From the NCBI GenBank assembly GCA_031317595.1, contig JANCMB010000001.1, positions 1,730,971-1,794,970 of the forward strand: a stretch of 64,000 nt of DNA, given 5' to 3'. Source of the stretch: Glutamicibacter sp. PS (GTDB taxonomy: Bacteria > Actinomycetota > Actinomycetes > Actinomycetales > Micrococcaceae). Positions 33,721-42,064 of this stretch are shown piece by piece. Under the pieces are notes generated by a model. The model worked only from the letters and a program-made list of their open reading frames with translations. It had not been told where the DNA came from and ran no database searches. Made by a program: the position numbers and the translations under genes. Within the stretch, counting starts at the first letter, position 1. Each line of letters opens with the position of its first letter.

Positions 33721-34656
33721 ATGAATATCGATCAGCAAACCCTCGATTCACCGACCGGTTTCCACCCTGCAGGCCTAATCGCGCGCTGTTTCCCACTGAT
33801 CATGAGGTTGCGCCGCTCGAACCGGCATTATGTGACGCGCGAGCATGTGCGACGTCACCTCGAGCAGCTCATCCGCACACCACAATCGATCGATCCGCCG
33901 CGCAGGCTCCGCCGAACCCTCAACCTAGCACCATGGAATGATGGCCCGTGGCCCGGCTACGTCATCCGCCCGGCCACACGTGAACCGCGTGGAAGCGTGA
34001 TCTACCTACATGGTGGCGCGTGGGCCCATCAGGCAGCACCACAGCATTGGTCGCTGATGCAGTCCCTTGCCGAACGGGCCGGGGTGCAGGTCATCATGCC
34101 GATTTATCCGCTAGCTCAACACGGAGGCACCGCTTCCAGTGTGGTACCGCCCGTCGCCGACATGTGTGAGTCGTTCGAAGGCCCCATCGTGCTTATGGGT
34201 GATTCGGCTGGTGGGTCCATCGCCATGTCGGCCTCTCTTCTGCTCAAGAATCGCGGCAACCCCGTTGCAGCTACGGTCTTGATCTCCCCTGCGTTGGATC
34301 TACGGTTCAGCAATCCGGAAATTGATGCGGTGCAACCGCATGACCCTTGGCTCATGAAGAAGGGCCTGTTAGAGCTTGCCGAGATGTGGATCCGTGAGGA
34401 CATTGACGACCCGGTGTTGTGCCCCTTCCTTGGCGACTTTGCCGGTCTGAACCAAATTTTGCTGTTTAGCGGAACGTTCGACATCTTCAATCCCGATACC
34501 CGACTTTTCGTCCGAGCAGCCCGCGCGGCCGGAGTGCAGGTGGATTATTTTGAAGGCGCTGGCCAACTATACGTGTATCCGCTCCTGCCGGTGCCAGAAG
34601 CCCGCGCGGCACGAGCCCTGATCGTCACGGCGGTGCGGGAGGCGTGCGATGCCTAG
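33721..34656 (+). CDS. Alpha/beta-hydrolase (HSL/carboxylesterase type), probably inactive
   Basis: 311 residues. Hormone-sensitive-lipase type: oxyanion motif HGGAW (97-101), nucleophile G-D-S162-A-G-G and a candidate Asp254 in GTFDIFNPD. The last triad residue is normally His in the stretch xxxGxxHVYPLLP, but here the sequence reads GQLYVYPLLP with Tyr284 (TAC, one base from CAC). If the read is right, esterase activity should be lost or strongly reduced. Placed between the two L7/L12-like membrane protein genes. No ribosome binding site evident. Confidence 0.85.
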   Translation: MNIDQQTLDSPTGFHPAGLIARCFPLIMRLRRSNRHYVTREHVRRHLEQLIRTPQSIDPPRRLRRTLNLAPWNDGPWPGYVIRPATREPRGSVIYLHGGAWAHQAAPQHWSLMQSLAERAGVQVIMPIYPLAQHGGTASSVVPPVADMCESFEGPIVLMGDSAGGSIAMSASLLLKNRGNPVAATVLISPALDLRFSNPEIDAVQPHDPWLMKKGLLELAEMWIREDIDDPVLCPFLGDFAGLNQILLFSGTFDIFNPDTRLFVRAARAAGVQVDYFEGAGQLYVYPLLPVPEARAARALIVTAVREACDA

Positions 34657-34735
34657 GAGATAAGTGCAGGCTCATTCTTGGCCTCGGGTTGGGTGCGTAG
34701 CTTTTCTTGCCACCCGATCACCTAGACTCGAAACC

Positions 34736-35164
34736 ATGGAGTGGATATTTTTTGCTCTGGCAGCGGGCGTACTTTTGTATCTGGTGCTCGACTGGACGAC
34801 GACGAAGCGTGGCAGGGCGGAGGCCGTTGAACTCTCTGCCGACGAGCAGGAAAGAATCAGTCAGCTCCTCGCCGACGGTCACCAGATTGCAGCCGTCAAG
34901 GCACTACGTGCGGCGGTGCCGCAGCTCGGCCTGCGGGCGGCCAAAGAGGTTATTGACCAATGGCCACCCGCAGGAGAGCATCTCATCATCGATCCGAGCC
35001 AGCGCGCCACCAGCGTTCTGAGCCCGGCGGCTAGGTCGGAAATAGAGCTCTTACTAGCCAACGGGCAAAGGGTGAGGGCCATCAAGCGCCTTCGTGACCA
35101 CACCGACCTGAACTTGCTCGAGGCGAAGGAACGAATCGATCTTTGGACCTCCCACACGGACTAG
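34736..35164 (+). CDS. Membrane-anchored tandem L7/L12-CTD-like protein B
   Basis: 142 residues, paralogue of protein A with the same layout: membrane helix at about 3-18, then L7/L12-like units at about 40-76 (ERISQLLADGHQIAAVKALR...) and 102-137 (SEIELLLANGQRVRAIKRLRDHTDLNLLEAKERIDLW). The Lys/Arg-rich helix of the unit is kept. The ATG at 34736 lies 7 bases after a TAGACT -10 box, so a leaderless start is likely. Its stop is shared as CTAG with the opposite amidohydrolase gene. Confidence 0.8.
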   Translation: MEWIFFALAAGVLLYLVLDWTTTKRGRAEAVELSADEQERISQLLADGHQIAAVKALRAAVPQLGLRAAKEVIDQWPPAGEHLIIDPSQRATSVLSPAARSEIELLLANGQRVRAIKRLRDHTDLNLLEAKERIDLWTSHTD

Positions 35165-36783
35165 TTGGCCCGATAGGTAATCAGTCCGTCGGAAACGGTT
35201 AATAGCACCTGCCCCTCGGCAAGTTCTTCGGGTGCAACATTCAGTGGATCTACGTCTAAGACCGTAAAGGATGCCGCGGCACCGACGGCGAGTGTTCCGC
35301 CGCTTCGCCCGATGGCCCGTTGCGGGCCGGTGGTGAATCCGGCCAACGCTTCGGCGGCAGTAATTGCTTGCTCGGGCAGGATGGGTTCGGCGCTCGAGTC
35401 ATGAACCGGCCGACGTAGCTGGGCGTCGGCCATAATCGGCAACACCGGATAGGGGGCGACCGGGAAATCGGACCCCAGGGCCAAAATTGCCCCAGCGTCG
35501 AGCACATCACGCGTACACCATGCACGGGCCGCGCGGTCCCGGCCCAGACGCGTGGACCAGTCATCGCTGCCGTCGGCCTTGGTGTAATGCGTGCAGTGCG
35601 TTGGTTGCATGCTTGCTGCGATGCCGGCGGCCGCCAGTTGGTCGATGATCGGACGAGGGACCGATTCGATATGTTCGATGCGGTGCTGTACGCCATTGCT
35701 CGGCAGGGCAGCCAACGTTTGAACTACCTCGCGGATCCCGCGTTCACCGATGGCATGGGTGGCGGTGGGCACCGATGCGGCGTGCAACTGGGCGACGCGC
35801 CGTGCGTAGGCACCGATTTCGCCCCACGCCGAGGTGGTGGACTCCCCCTTGGTATCCGGGGTCTCGAGCCACGCGGTTCCGCCCTCCACGGTTCCGTCGA
35901 TGAAGAACTTCACCCCTTCCACGCGCCATCGGTCCCCGCCGTGACCCTGGATGGTGATGAGTTCGGCGCACTGCTCATCGCTGAGCGCAGGGGTGCACCA
36001 GGGCGAAATGCGCAACTTGACCGGTAGCGGCCCCTGCGCCTCGGCGGCGGTGAGCAGCTCGTGGGTTCGCGGATGGTTCATGTCCATTACATGCGCCTCG
36101 GCAATGCCCTGCGCGGCCATCGCCGCAAGCAATTCGTGCAAGGCGGCGACCTCCTCGTCGAGGCCTTGCTCGGGCAGGTGTGCCTGCGCCTGACTCATGG
36201 CTTCGAATTCAATCAGGTGCCCGGTCGGACGCCCCTGTGCATCGACGACAACGCTCGAACCGCTGGGCCACGTTCGAGCCGAATCGATACCTGCCACCGC
36301 CAGGGCCGCCGGCGAGACGATCGCCGAATGCGCGTCGAACAGCGTGACATAGGCCTTCCGTTCGTCGCCCAAGGCGGTCACCAGCACCTGATTACTGATT
36401 CCTCCGGCCCCGAACAGGTTCGGATCCAGCCCCCACCCCAGAACCCAGTCATCCGGCCCCTGCTGTTCGGCCTCCGCGCGCAGCGCCACGACGACCTCAT
36501 CCAGTGAACGACACCGGGACAAGTCGGCTCCTCGAGCCATGCTCAGGCTCATAATCGGGTGCGCGTGCGCGTCGGTGAAGGCAGGAACCAGGGTGCCGGG
36601 CAATTCAATGAGCTGCGTGTGTTCGCCGGCCAACGGCACGACGTCGGCGGCAACTCCGAGCGCGCTGATAACGCCGTCGGTTACGGCAATGGCGTTCAGC
36701 TCTTGTGTATTCTGCTCCGTCAGTGGGTGTATGCGACGGGAGATAACGATCAGATCCGGTGCGGCCTGGGGTGTGGCGGTCAT
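35161..36783 (-). CDS. YtcJ-like metal-dependent amidohydrolase
   Basis: 540 residues. Amidohydrolase-superfamily TIM barrel with the flanking beta-sandwich: metal motif DAHAHP near residue 77, GVKFFIDGTVEGGTAW (the metal-bridging region), THAIGERGI, QHRIEHIE and LALGSDFPVAP with the catalytic Asp. YtcJ-like proteins hydrolyse N-acyl or cyclic amides, but natural substrates are mostly unknown. The ATG at 36783 is chosen because it gives the family N-terminus MTATPQAAPDLIV. It follows the APC permease by 46 bases and is probably cotranscribed, so uptake and hydrolysis of one nitrogenous compound is a plausible joint role, under the divergent LacI regulator. Confidence 0.85.
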   Translation of the reverse strand: MTATPQAAPDLIVISRRIHPLTEQNTQELNAIAVTDGVISALGVAADVVPLAGEHTQLIELPGTLVPAFTDAHAHPIMSLSMARGADLSRCRSLDEVVVALRAEAEQQGPDDWVLGWGLDPNLFGAGGISNQVLVTALGDERKAYVTLFDAHSAIVSPAALAVAGIDSARTWPSGSSVVVDAQGRPTGHLIEFEAMSQAQAHLPEQGLDEEVAALHELLAAMAAQGIAEAHVMDMNHPRTHELLTAAEAQGPLPVKLRISPWCTPALSDEQCAELITIQGHGGDRWRVEGVKFFIDGTVEGGTAWLETPDTKGESTTSAWGEIGAYARRVAQLHAASVPTATHAIGERGIREVVQTLAALPSNGVQHRIEHIESVPRPIIDQLAAAGIAASMQPTHCTHYTKADGSDDWSTRLGRDRAARAWCTRDVLDAGAILALGSDFPVAPYPVLPIMADAQLRRPVHDSSAEPILPEQAITAAEALAGFTTGPQRAIGRSGGTLAVGAAASFTVLDVDPLNVAPEELAEGQVLLTVSDGLITYRAN

Positions 36784-36829
36784 AGATTTACGATTCCGTT
36801 CGGTGAGGTAGGTGATGGGTAGGGTCAGG

Positions 36830-38236
36830 TCAGTTGTGCTGTGTGCCGGTGGTGGGGACCGGTTCTCCGCTGGTCTCGGTTTCGACCTCGGTAAAGTCCA
36901 TGGTCGGGACCGGGCGGCGGAAGAATCCCGTTTTGGCGGCGAGAATGCCCACGCCCAATAGCGCCCAGATGCCACCAACGACCCACGTGACCGGATCCAA
37001 CGAGGTCCACAGCCAGATGCTCAGGGCGAAGCCGATGCCGGGCAACAGGCCGTAGCGGATCAGCGAGAGCACACCCCGGGAAGGTTCTCCGTCGCGTGGG
37101 AACAGGTAACTGCGGATAACCGAAAGGTTCACCATGCTAAAGGCGGCCAGGGCTCCAAAGCTGATCATGAAGGCGACCTGGTCCAGCGAGAGAAACAGGC
37201 ACGACAGGGCGATGAGCGAGACGATCGTCGTGGAGAAGACCGGGGTCTTGTAGCGTGCCGAGAGGGTGCCGAACCGGCGCGGAAGTATCCCATCACGGCC
37301 CATGGAGTAAAGGATGCGGGAGACGGAGACCTGACCGGCCAGCCCCGAACCGAGGCAACCGGCGATGGTGGCAATCACCATGGCGATGCCAAAGACCGGG
37401 CCGCCGACGAAGTTAGCCAGCACCACACCGGCGGAGTCCAGCAGGTCCTGCGGCACGGTCGCCCAGTTCTCCGGACGGTAGGCCAGGGCACCAATCCACG
37501 AGACCACGATGAAGATACCGCCGCCGATCAACGTGGTGAGAATAATTGCCCGGGGAATATCGCGGTTCGGGCGGCGCGCCTCCTCGGAGAGCGTGGAGAC
37601 CGCATCGAAGCCAAGGAAGGACAGCGCAAGGATGCCCGCGCCGGTGAGGATCGGGCTAAAGCCCGCGGTGCCGGGGAGGAAGGGCTCGAGTAGCCCCGGT
37701 GCGTTGGGATCGTTAATGGCCAGTTTCAGCGCGAGTATTCCGAAGGCCACGACGACGGCGGTGGAGATGGCCACCGTCGCAATATTGAACCGGCTGGCCA
37801 GTTTAATGCCCAAGACGTTGAACAGGTACACGAGCAGCACCGCCCCGAAGGCGGGGATCTGCATGGGGATACTGGGGAATTGGCTGCTGACGTAGAGTCC
37901 CAGGATCAGGAAGTTCAACATCGGAATGAACAGGTAGTCCAGCAGCAACACCCAACCGGTAATGAATCCGGCCGCTCCCCCATAGGACTGCTGAACGTAG
38001 GTGTAGGCGGAACCGGCGACCGGGAATTTGCGCACCATCGCCGCGTAGCTCAGGGCGGTAAACAGCATGGTGATCAGGGCAACCACGTAGGCCAGTGGCA
38101 AGCGCCCCTCGGTGATCTGGTTGACGATGCCATAGGTGGTAAAGACCGTGCCAACGGCCATATACGAGAGCCCAAAGAGGGTCAGCCCGATCAGCCCTAG
38201 GGCCCGCCGTAGCTGTGGGGTCGTTTGCTGTTCCAT
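36830..38236 (-). CDS. APC-family amino acid/polyamine permease
   Basis: 468 residues, about 12 membrane helices. Typical APC features: GLIGLTLFGLSYMAVGTVFTTYGI in helix 1, FPVAGSAYTYVQQSYGG before helix 3, FLGFDAVSTLSEEARRPNRDIPRAIILTTLIGG around helix 6-7 and SRILYSMGRDGILPRRFG. These proteins import amino acids or amines by proton symport or exchange. AAAGGAGAG precedes the ATG. Upstream of the amidohydrolase gene and divergent from the LacI regulator. Confidence 0.9.
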   Translation of the reverse strand: MEQQTTPQLRRALGLIGLTLFGLSYMAVGTVFTTYGIVNQITEGRLPLAYVVALITMLFTALSYAAMVRKFPVAGSAYTYVQQSYGGAAGFITGWVLLLDYLFIPMLNFLILGLYVSSQFPSIPMQIPAFGAVLLVYLFNVLGIKLASRFNIATVAISTAVVVAFGILALKLAINDPNAPGLLEPFLPGTAGFSPILTGAGILALSFLGFDAVSTLSEEARRPNRDIPRAIILTTLIGGGIFIVVSWIGALAYRPENWATVPQDLLDSAGVVLANFVGGPVFGIAMVIATIAGCLGSGLAGQVSVSRILYSMGRDGILPRRFGTLSARYKTPVFSTTIVSLIALSCLFLSLDQVAFMISFGALAAFSMVNLSVIRSYLFPRDGEPSRGVLSLIRYGLLPGIGFALSIWLWTSLDPVTWVVGGIWALLGVGILAAKTGFFRRPVPTMDFTEVETETSGEPVPTTGTQHN

Positions 38237-38302
38237 GAACTCTCCTTTGAGACGGTCAGCGCGGTGATGATTGGGGCGCGAGCGGCGCCAGTGACGTCAA
38301 TA

Positions 38303-38316
38303 CTAAATCGATTAAG
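38303..38316. promoter_or_regulatory. Putative LacI-family operator
   Basis: CTAAATCGATTAAG, a 14-base near-palindrome (one mismatched pair) with the central CG that LacI-type regulators prefer. It lies about midway between the permease start (38236) and the regulator start (38368), so one site could control both directions. Confidence 0.6.
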
Positions 38317-38367
38317 TGAGCTGCGCAATAGCCGTTCCGCAGGCTGAACATCTGTTACGTTCAATGC

Positions 38368-39375
38368 ATGGCCCCGAAGTTTCGCCCCGTCACCCTCAAG
38401 CAGGTCGCCGAATCCGCCCGGGTTTCGCGCGCCGCCGCTTCCTTCGCACTTTCCGGGCGTCCCGGGGTTTCGGAAGATACCCGCAACCGAGTGCTCAAAA
38501 TTGCCGCCGAACTTGGCTATAGTCCAAACCAAACCGCACAGAATCTGCGCTCGTCACGCACCGGTATCGTCGCGGTCTATCTGCCCGAAAATGTGTCCGC
38601 CCTGGGGTATTACATGGAGGCGACGTTCGGCATTATCGACGCCGCGGAACTCTCCGGACGCACCGTCACCTTGGTGCCACACACGAACGGGGCACCCCAC
38701 GCCACCCGGCTGAACGCCGACGGGCTGATCATCATCGACCCCACTCTCGAAGACCCCCATGTCGATAAGCTGCTTGGCCTGGGACTACCAGTGGTCACCG
38801 GTGAAGAGATGCCCGATCCAAACCATCGTGTGTCCGGTGCCGTCATTGCCGATCACGCCAGTTCCACCCGCGCCATCCTGGACCGCTTCGCCGCGGCCGG
38901 ATCCAGGGCACCGGCCATTATCACCACCAAGGAACGCATGTCGTGGTCCATGAGTATCGAGCGGTGTTACCGGGATTGGTGTGCCGAACGCGGGCTGGAT
39001 GCCCGCATCGAGGTTTCCGCCATGGACCTGATCGTCGAGGACACCCGACGGGCCACGCGAAAGTTGCTTGATGACGGAACCACCGACGCCATCTTGGCCC
39101 TCACGGACGGTTCGGTGCTGACGGTCGCCGGATACGCCGCCGAATCTGGCCGACGCATCGGCAAGGACCTGTTCATCGCCGCCGCCGTGGACTCCCCGGT
39201 GCTCGGTTATATGAACCCCAGCGTGACCGCTGTTGATCTCAACCCCCGGGATTTCGGGCAGCGGTGCATGAATATGCTTGAACGCGTTCTGGACTCGGAG
39301 CAGGCCGAAGTTCAAGGCCCGCTCACCGAACTCGTGCCCACGAGGGTGGTGTTCCGAGACTCGACCGGCGCCTAG
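38368..39375 (+). CDS. LacI-family transcriptional regulator
   Basis: 335 residues. Residues 8-55 are the LacI DNA-binding head (VTLKQVAESARVSRAAASFALSGRPGVSEDTRNRVLKIAAELGY, hinge NQTAQNLRSSRTG), then a periplasmic-binding-protein-like effector domain (IVAVYLPENVSALGYYMEATFGII ... DAILALTDGSVLTVAGYAAESGR). Divergent from the permease and amidohydrolase genes, which it likely represses until an effector binds. Effector unknown. A TACGTT box lies 6 bases before the ATG, possibly leaderless. Confidence 0.92.
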   Translation: MAPKFRPVTLKQVAESARVSRAAASFALSGRPGVSEDTRNRVLKIAAELGYSPNQTAQNLRSSRTGIVAVYLPENVSALGYYMEATFGIIDAAELSGRTVTLVPHTNGAPHATRLNADGLIIIDPTLEDPHVDKLLGLGLPVVTGEEMPDPNHRVSGAVIADHASSTRAILDRFAAAGSRAPAIITTKERMSWSMSIERCYRDWCAERGLDARIEVSAMDLIVEDTRRATRKLLDDGTTDAILALTDGSVLTVAGYAAESGRRIGKDLFIAAAVDSPVLGYMNPSVTAVDLNPRDFGQRCMNMLERVLDSEQAEVQGPLTELVPTRVVFRDSTGA

Positions 39376-39463
39376 AGCGTGGGTAGCCATTGCGCTACCC
39401 CGCATCCGGTTCTAAGCTGGGCGTGCACGGCCCAGGACAGCGAGATGACACCGGAGGCGTTCC

Positions 39464-40027
39464 ATGGGCAGCTTGAGTTACACCGCGACCATTTCACTAG
39501 ATGGCTTTGCGGCCGGCCCGGATGGGGACTTCCAGTTCGGGGCTCCCGATGAAGAGGTATTCGCATTCCACGTTCAACGCATGGAGCATATTTCCACCGA
39601 GGTCTTGGGACGCAAAACCTACCAGCTCATGACCTACTGGGAGGAAGCGCCCGAAGGTGAAAATTGGGGCGCCGACGAGGCAGAATTCTCACGCCGCTGG
39701 CGTAATTTGCAACATATGGTGATCTCCTCCACACTCACTGAGCACGATCTAAGTCATTCGGGCACCGAGCTTCGTCCGCATCTCCCGCTGGAGGCCTTGC
39801 GAGAGATCGTCCAGCAGGCGCCGGGCGAGGTTGAAATCTTTGGGCCCACCACCGCGGCCCCGGCGATCAAGGCCGGAATGGTCGACAACTATCGCTTCTT
39901 TATCGTCCCGAAAACCCTCGGGGGCGGCCTCGCCGCGTTACCTGCCCAAGTGTCGCTAGATCTGCGCCTGGCCGAGCATCGAATTTTCGGCAACGGTACC
40001 GTTTATCTGCACTACGTGAACCGCTAA
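39464..40027 (+). CDS. Dihydrofolate-reductase-like (RibD C-terminal) protein
   Basis: 187 residues, DHFR/RibD-C reductase fold: SYTATISLDGFAAGPDGDFQFGAPDEE at the start, LGRKTYQLMTYW, HMVISSTL, EIFGPTTAAPAIKAGMVDNYRFFIVPKTLGGG and the C-terminal GTVYLHYV. Such proteins bind NADPH, but most stand-alone bacterial members have no known substrate and do not act on folate. GGAGG 5-6 bases before the ATG. Single gene between the LacI regulator and the ABC-F leader. Confidence 0.85.
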   Translation: MGSLSYTATISLDGFAAGPDGDFQFGAPDEEVFAFHVQRMEHISTEVLGRKTYQLMTYWEEAPEGENWGADEAEFSRRWRNLQHMVISSTLTEHDLSHSGTELRPHLPLEALREIVQQAPGEVEIFGPTTAAPAIKAGMVDNYRFFIVPKTLGGGLAALPAQVSLDLRLAEHRIFGNGTVYLHYVNR

Positions 40028-40052
40028 CCACCGCCTCAGCCGGCCCGGGCAC

Positions 40053-40267
40053 TTGTCCACGAACGATTCATGGCGTACATTCGTGCTCATGAAGACTTGC
40101 AGCTAGCCCCTCATTCCGCGCCCGAGGCGTCCGGTTGGCTCTGCATCTAGGTTTTCCTCTCCCCTTTGCTTTTGATTTAGCGGGGACCCCTCCCTGTTCA
40201 GGCCCCAGACCGCGGTTCTCCGTGTAGCCCGGCGGAATGTCACCTTCATTCCGAAAGGCGGTGGCCC
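40053..40267 (+). promoter_or_regulatory. ABC-F leader region, possible ribosome-mediated attenuation
   Basis: A promoter-like TTGTCC, 17 bases, TACATT (-10 at 40076-40081) ends 7 bases before an ATG that opens a five-codon frame (40089-40106, MKTCS, then TAG). About 160 bases of leader follow. Element A CATTCCGC (40112-40119) and element C CATTCCG (40247-40253) can each pair with element B GCGGAATG (40232-40239), giving mutually exclusive hairpins; B-C ends just before the AAAGG ribosome binding site of the ABC-F gene. Control by ribosome stalling is inferred by analogy with other ABC-F genes. Confidence 0.45.
40089..40106 (+). CDS. Putative five-residue leader peptide
   Basis: ATG AAG ACT TGC AGC TAG (MKTCS), predicted to be leaderless because its ATG sits 7 bases after the TACATT box. 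Too short to support by coding statistics; proposed only because of its position ahead of an ABC-F gene and of the alternative hairpin elements. Confidence 0.3.
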   Translation: MKTCS

Positions 40268-42064
40268 ATGCCCGCTTCCCAGACCTCTACCTCCCCTTCC
40301 CTAAGCGCCGCACAGCGTGCCAGCACACGCACCGATACCGGTGGTGGACAACAGCAACTCACCGTGGATTCGCTGAGCTTTAGCTACCCGGATCGGCGGG
40401 TACTGAGCAAGATTAGTTTCGCCGCCTCGCCCGGCCAGTGCATTGGCCTCGTGGGTGAAAACGGCACCGGTAAATCCACACTGCTGGCGCTACTCGCCGG
40501 CAGGCTCACGCCCGAAACCGGATCGATACTGCGCCCGCAACACGTGGGACTACTTGAGCAGGAGTTGCCCTACCCGCCCGATACCCCACTGGTGCAGATC
40601 CTTGACGACGCGCAGCACCATGCGCTGACGTCGCTGGCGACCATGGAATCGCTGGGCGATCAGCTGGCGGCACATCCGCACGATCCGCAGATCGCCGACG
40701 CCTTCGCGGCGGCGCTCGACGAGGCCGAACGTAGCCAAGCCTTCGCCGCCGAGGCCCGGCGTGCCGAAATGCTCCGCGGCCTCGGACTCGGCGGCATCGA
40801 TGAACGTCGACGACTGGGCGAGCTCTCCGGTGGTCAAATTGTGCGGTTGTCGCTGGCCTGCCTGCTGTTGCGGGCGCCCCATCTGCTGTTGCTCGATGAG
40901 CCGTCAAACCACCTCGACGAGGCCTCCAGCGCCTATTTGGAACAGGTGCTCAGCCGCTGGCCGGGGATCGTGATTCTTGCCAGCCACGACCGCGCGCTAC
41001 TGGATGCGGTCAGCACCGGGATTCTGGATCTCGACCCGTTGCCGGTGCCGGCCAGTGAACTCGCCGACGCTGCGGCAGCGGACGGCGAAAGCTCTGCCGC
41101 CGACGCGATTGTCGCGGATTCGGAGGAAACCAGCGATACCGGCGCCGGGTACGGCGCGCGGTTCTGGGGACTGGGCTATTCGCAGGCCCGTCAGGAACGT
41201 CGCGAGGAATTACGGCGCTGGCGGGAGCGCTACGCCCGGGAACTCGAGCAACGCAACGCCCTGCACCATGAAATCGCGGTAGGCTCGCGTGAGGTAAACC
41301 GTAAGCAAGAGTCCAAATCCGAGTCGAAGATTAGCCAAAAGTTCTATGCCGACAAGGACGCCCGGGTCACGGCCCGGCGGGCCCGCAATGCGCGGATGCG
41401 GCTCGAAGCGCTCGAGCGCGACCGGGTACGCCGCCCACCACAACCTCTGGAATTCGCCGGTTTCGGGGAACAACTCCGCGATTCAGCCCCGGAGCTTAGG
41501 GTGAACTCGCTGCGCATACCCGGGCGCTTGGCTGAGGTGTCCTTCACCCTCGAGCCCGGTGCGAGGCTGTTGCTCAGCGGTCCGAATGGTGCAGGTAAAT
41601 CCACGTTGCTCTCGGTGCTTGCCGGCGTGCTCGACGCTCCGGACGACACGCTGCAGATCGGCACCGACGAGAGCCGTCACCGGGTCGGCTATCTGCCCCA
41701 GGAGGTGAGCTTTGAGTACCCGAGGCAGTCTGCGGTCGAGTATTACCGCTCGGTGGTGGGGTTCGATCGCGCCGAGGCTACGCCCTTGGCACTAAGTGGC
41801 TTGTTGGCCGAACGCGACCTGCACCGTCCGGTGGGCGAGCTGAGCGTGGGTCAACGCCGCCGGTTGGCGCTGGCAACCCTCGTGGCCGATCCCCCGGAGC
41901 TGTTGTTGCTCGATGAGCCCACCAACCATCTTTCGTTAGCATTGGTGGAGGAGCTTGAAACGGCGTTGAACCAGTATGCCGGAACCTTGCTCATCGCCAC
42001 GCATGACCGTTGGCTGCGCTCTCGTTGGAAGGGCCAGGTGCTGACCTTGGTGCCCGAGGCCTAG
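40268..42064 (+). CDS. ABC-F family ATPase (ribosome protection type)
   Basis: 598 residues, two ABC domains on one chain and no membrane segments, as in ABC-F proteins. Domain 1: Walker A GENGTGKST, signature LSGGQIVRLSL, Walker B LLLLDEPSNHLDEAS. An interdomain linker of about 90 residues, rich in Arg/Glu, around RQERREELRRWRERYARELEQRN, and basic KQESKSESKISQKFYADKDARVTARRARNARM. Domain 2: GPNGAGKST, LSVGQRRRLAL, LLLLDEPTNHL. Members either act as translation factors or displace antibiotics from the ribosome. The leader upstream favours an inducible resistance-type member (LmrC/TlrC-like), but substrate specificity cannot be read. Confidence 0.88.
   Translation: MPASQTSTSPSLSAAQRASTRTDTGGGQQQLTVDSLSFSYPDRRVLSKISFAASPGQCIGLVGENGTGKSTLLALLAGRLTPETGSILRPQHVGLLEQELPYPPDTPLVQILDDAQHHALTSLATMESLGDQLAAHPHDPQIADAFAAALDEAERSQAFAAEARRAEMLRGLGLGGIDERRRLGELSGGQIVRLSLACLLLRAPHLLLLDEPSNHLDEASSAYLEQVLSRWPGIVILASHDRALLDAVSTGILDLDPLPVPASELADAAAADGESSAADAIVADSEETSDTGAGYGARFWGLGYSQARQERREELRRWRERYARELEQRNALHHEIAVGSREVNRKQESKSESKISQKFYADKDARVTARRARNARMRLEALERDRVRRPPQPLEFAGFGEQLRDSAPELRVNSLRIPGRLAEVSFTLEPGARLLLSGPNGAGKSTLLSVLAGVLDAPDDTLQIGTDESRHRVGYLPQEVSFEYPRQSAVEYYRSVVGFDRAEATPLALSGLLAERDLHRPVGELSVGQRRRLALATLVADPPELLLLDEPTNHLSLALVEELETALNQYAGTLLIATHDRWLRSRWKGQVLTLVPEA

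Noticed and set aside
40070-40150. A 26-codon upstream frame (MAYIRAHED...) before the ABC-F gene
   Set aside because: Its start overlaps the predicted promoter, so it would not be transcribed from its own ATG; the five-codon frame at 40089 fits better.
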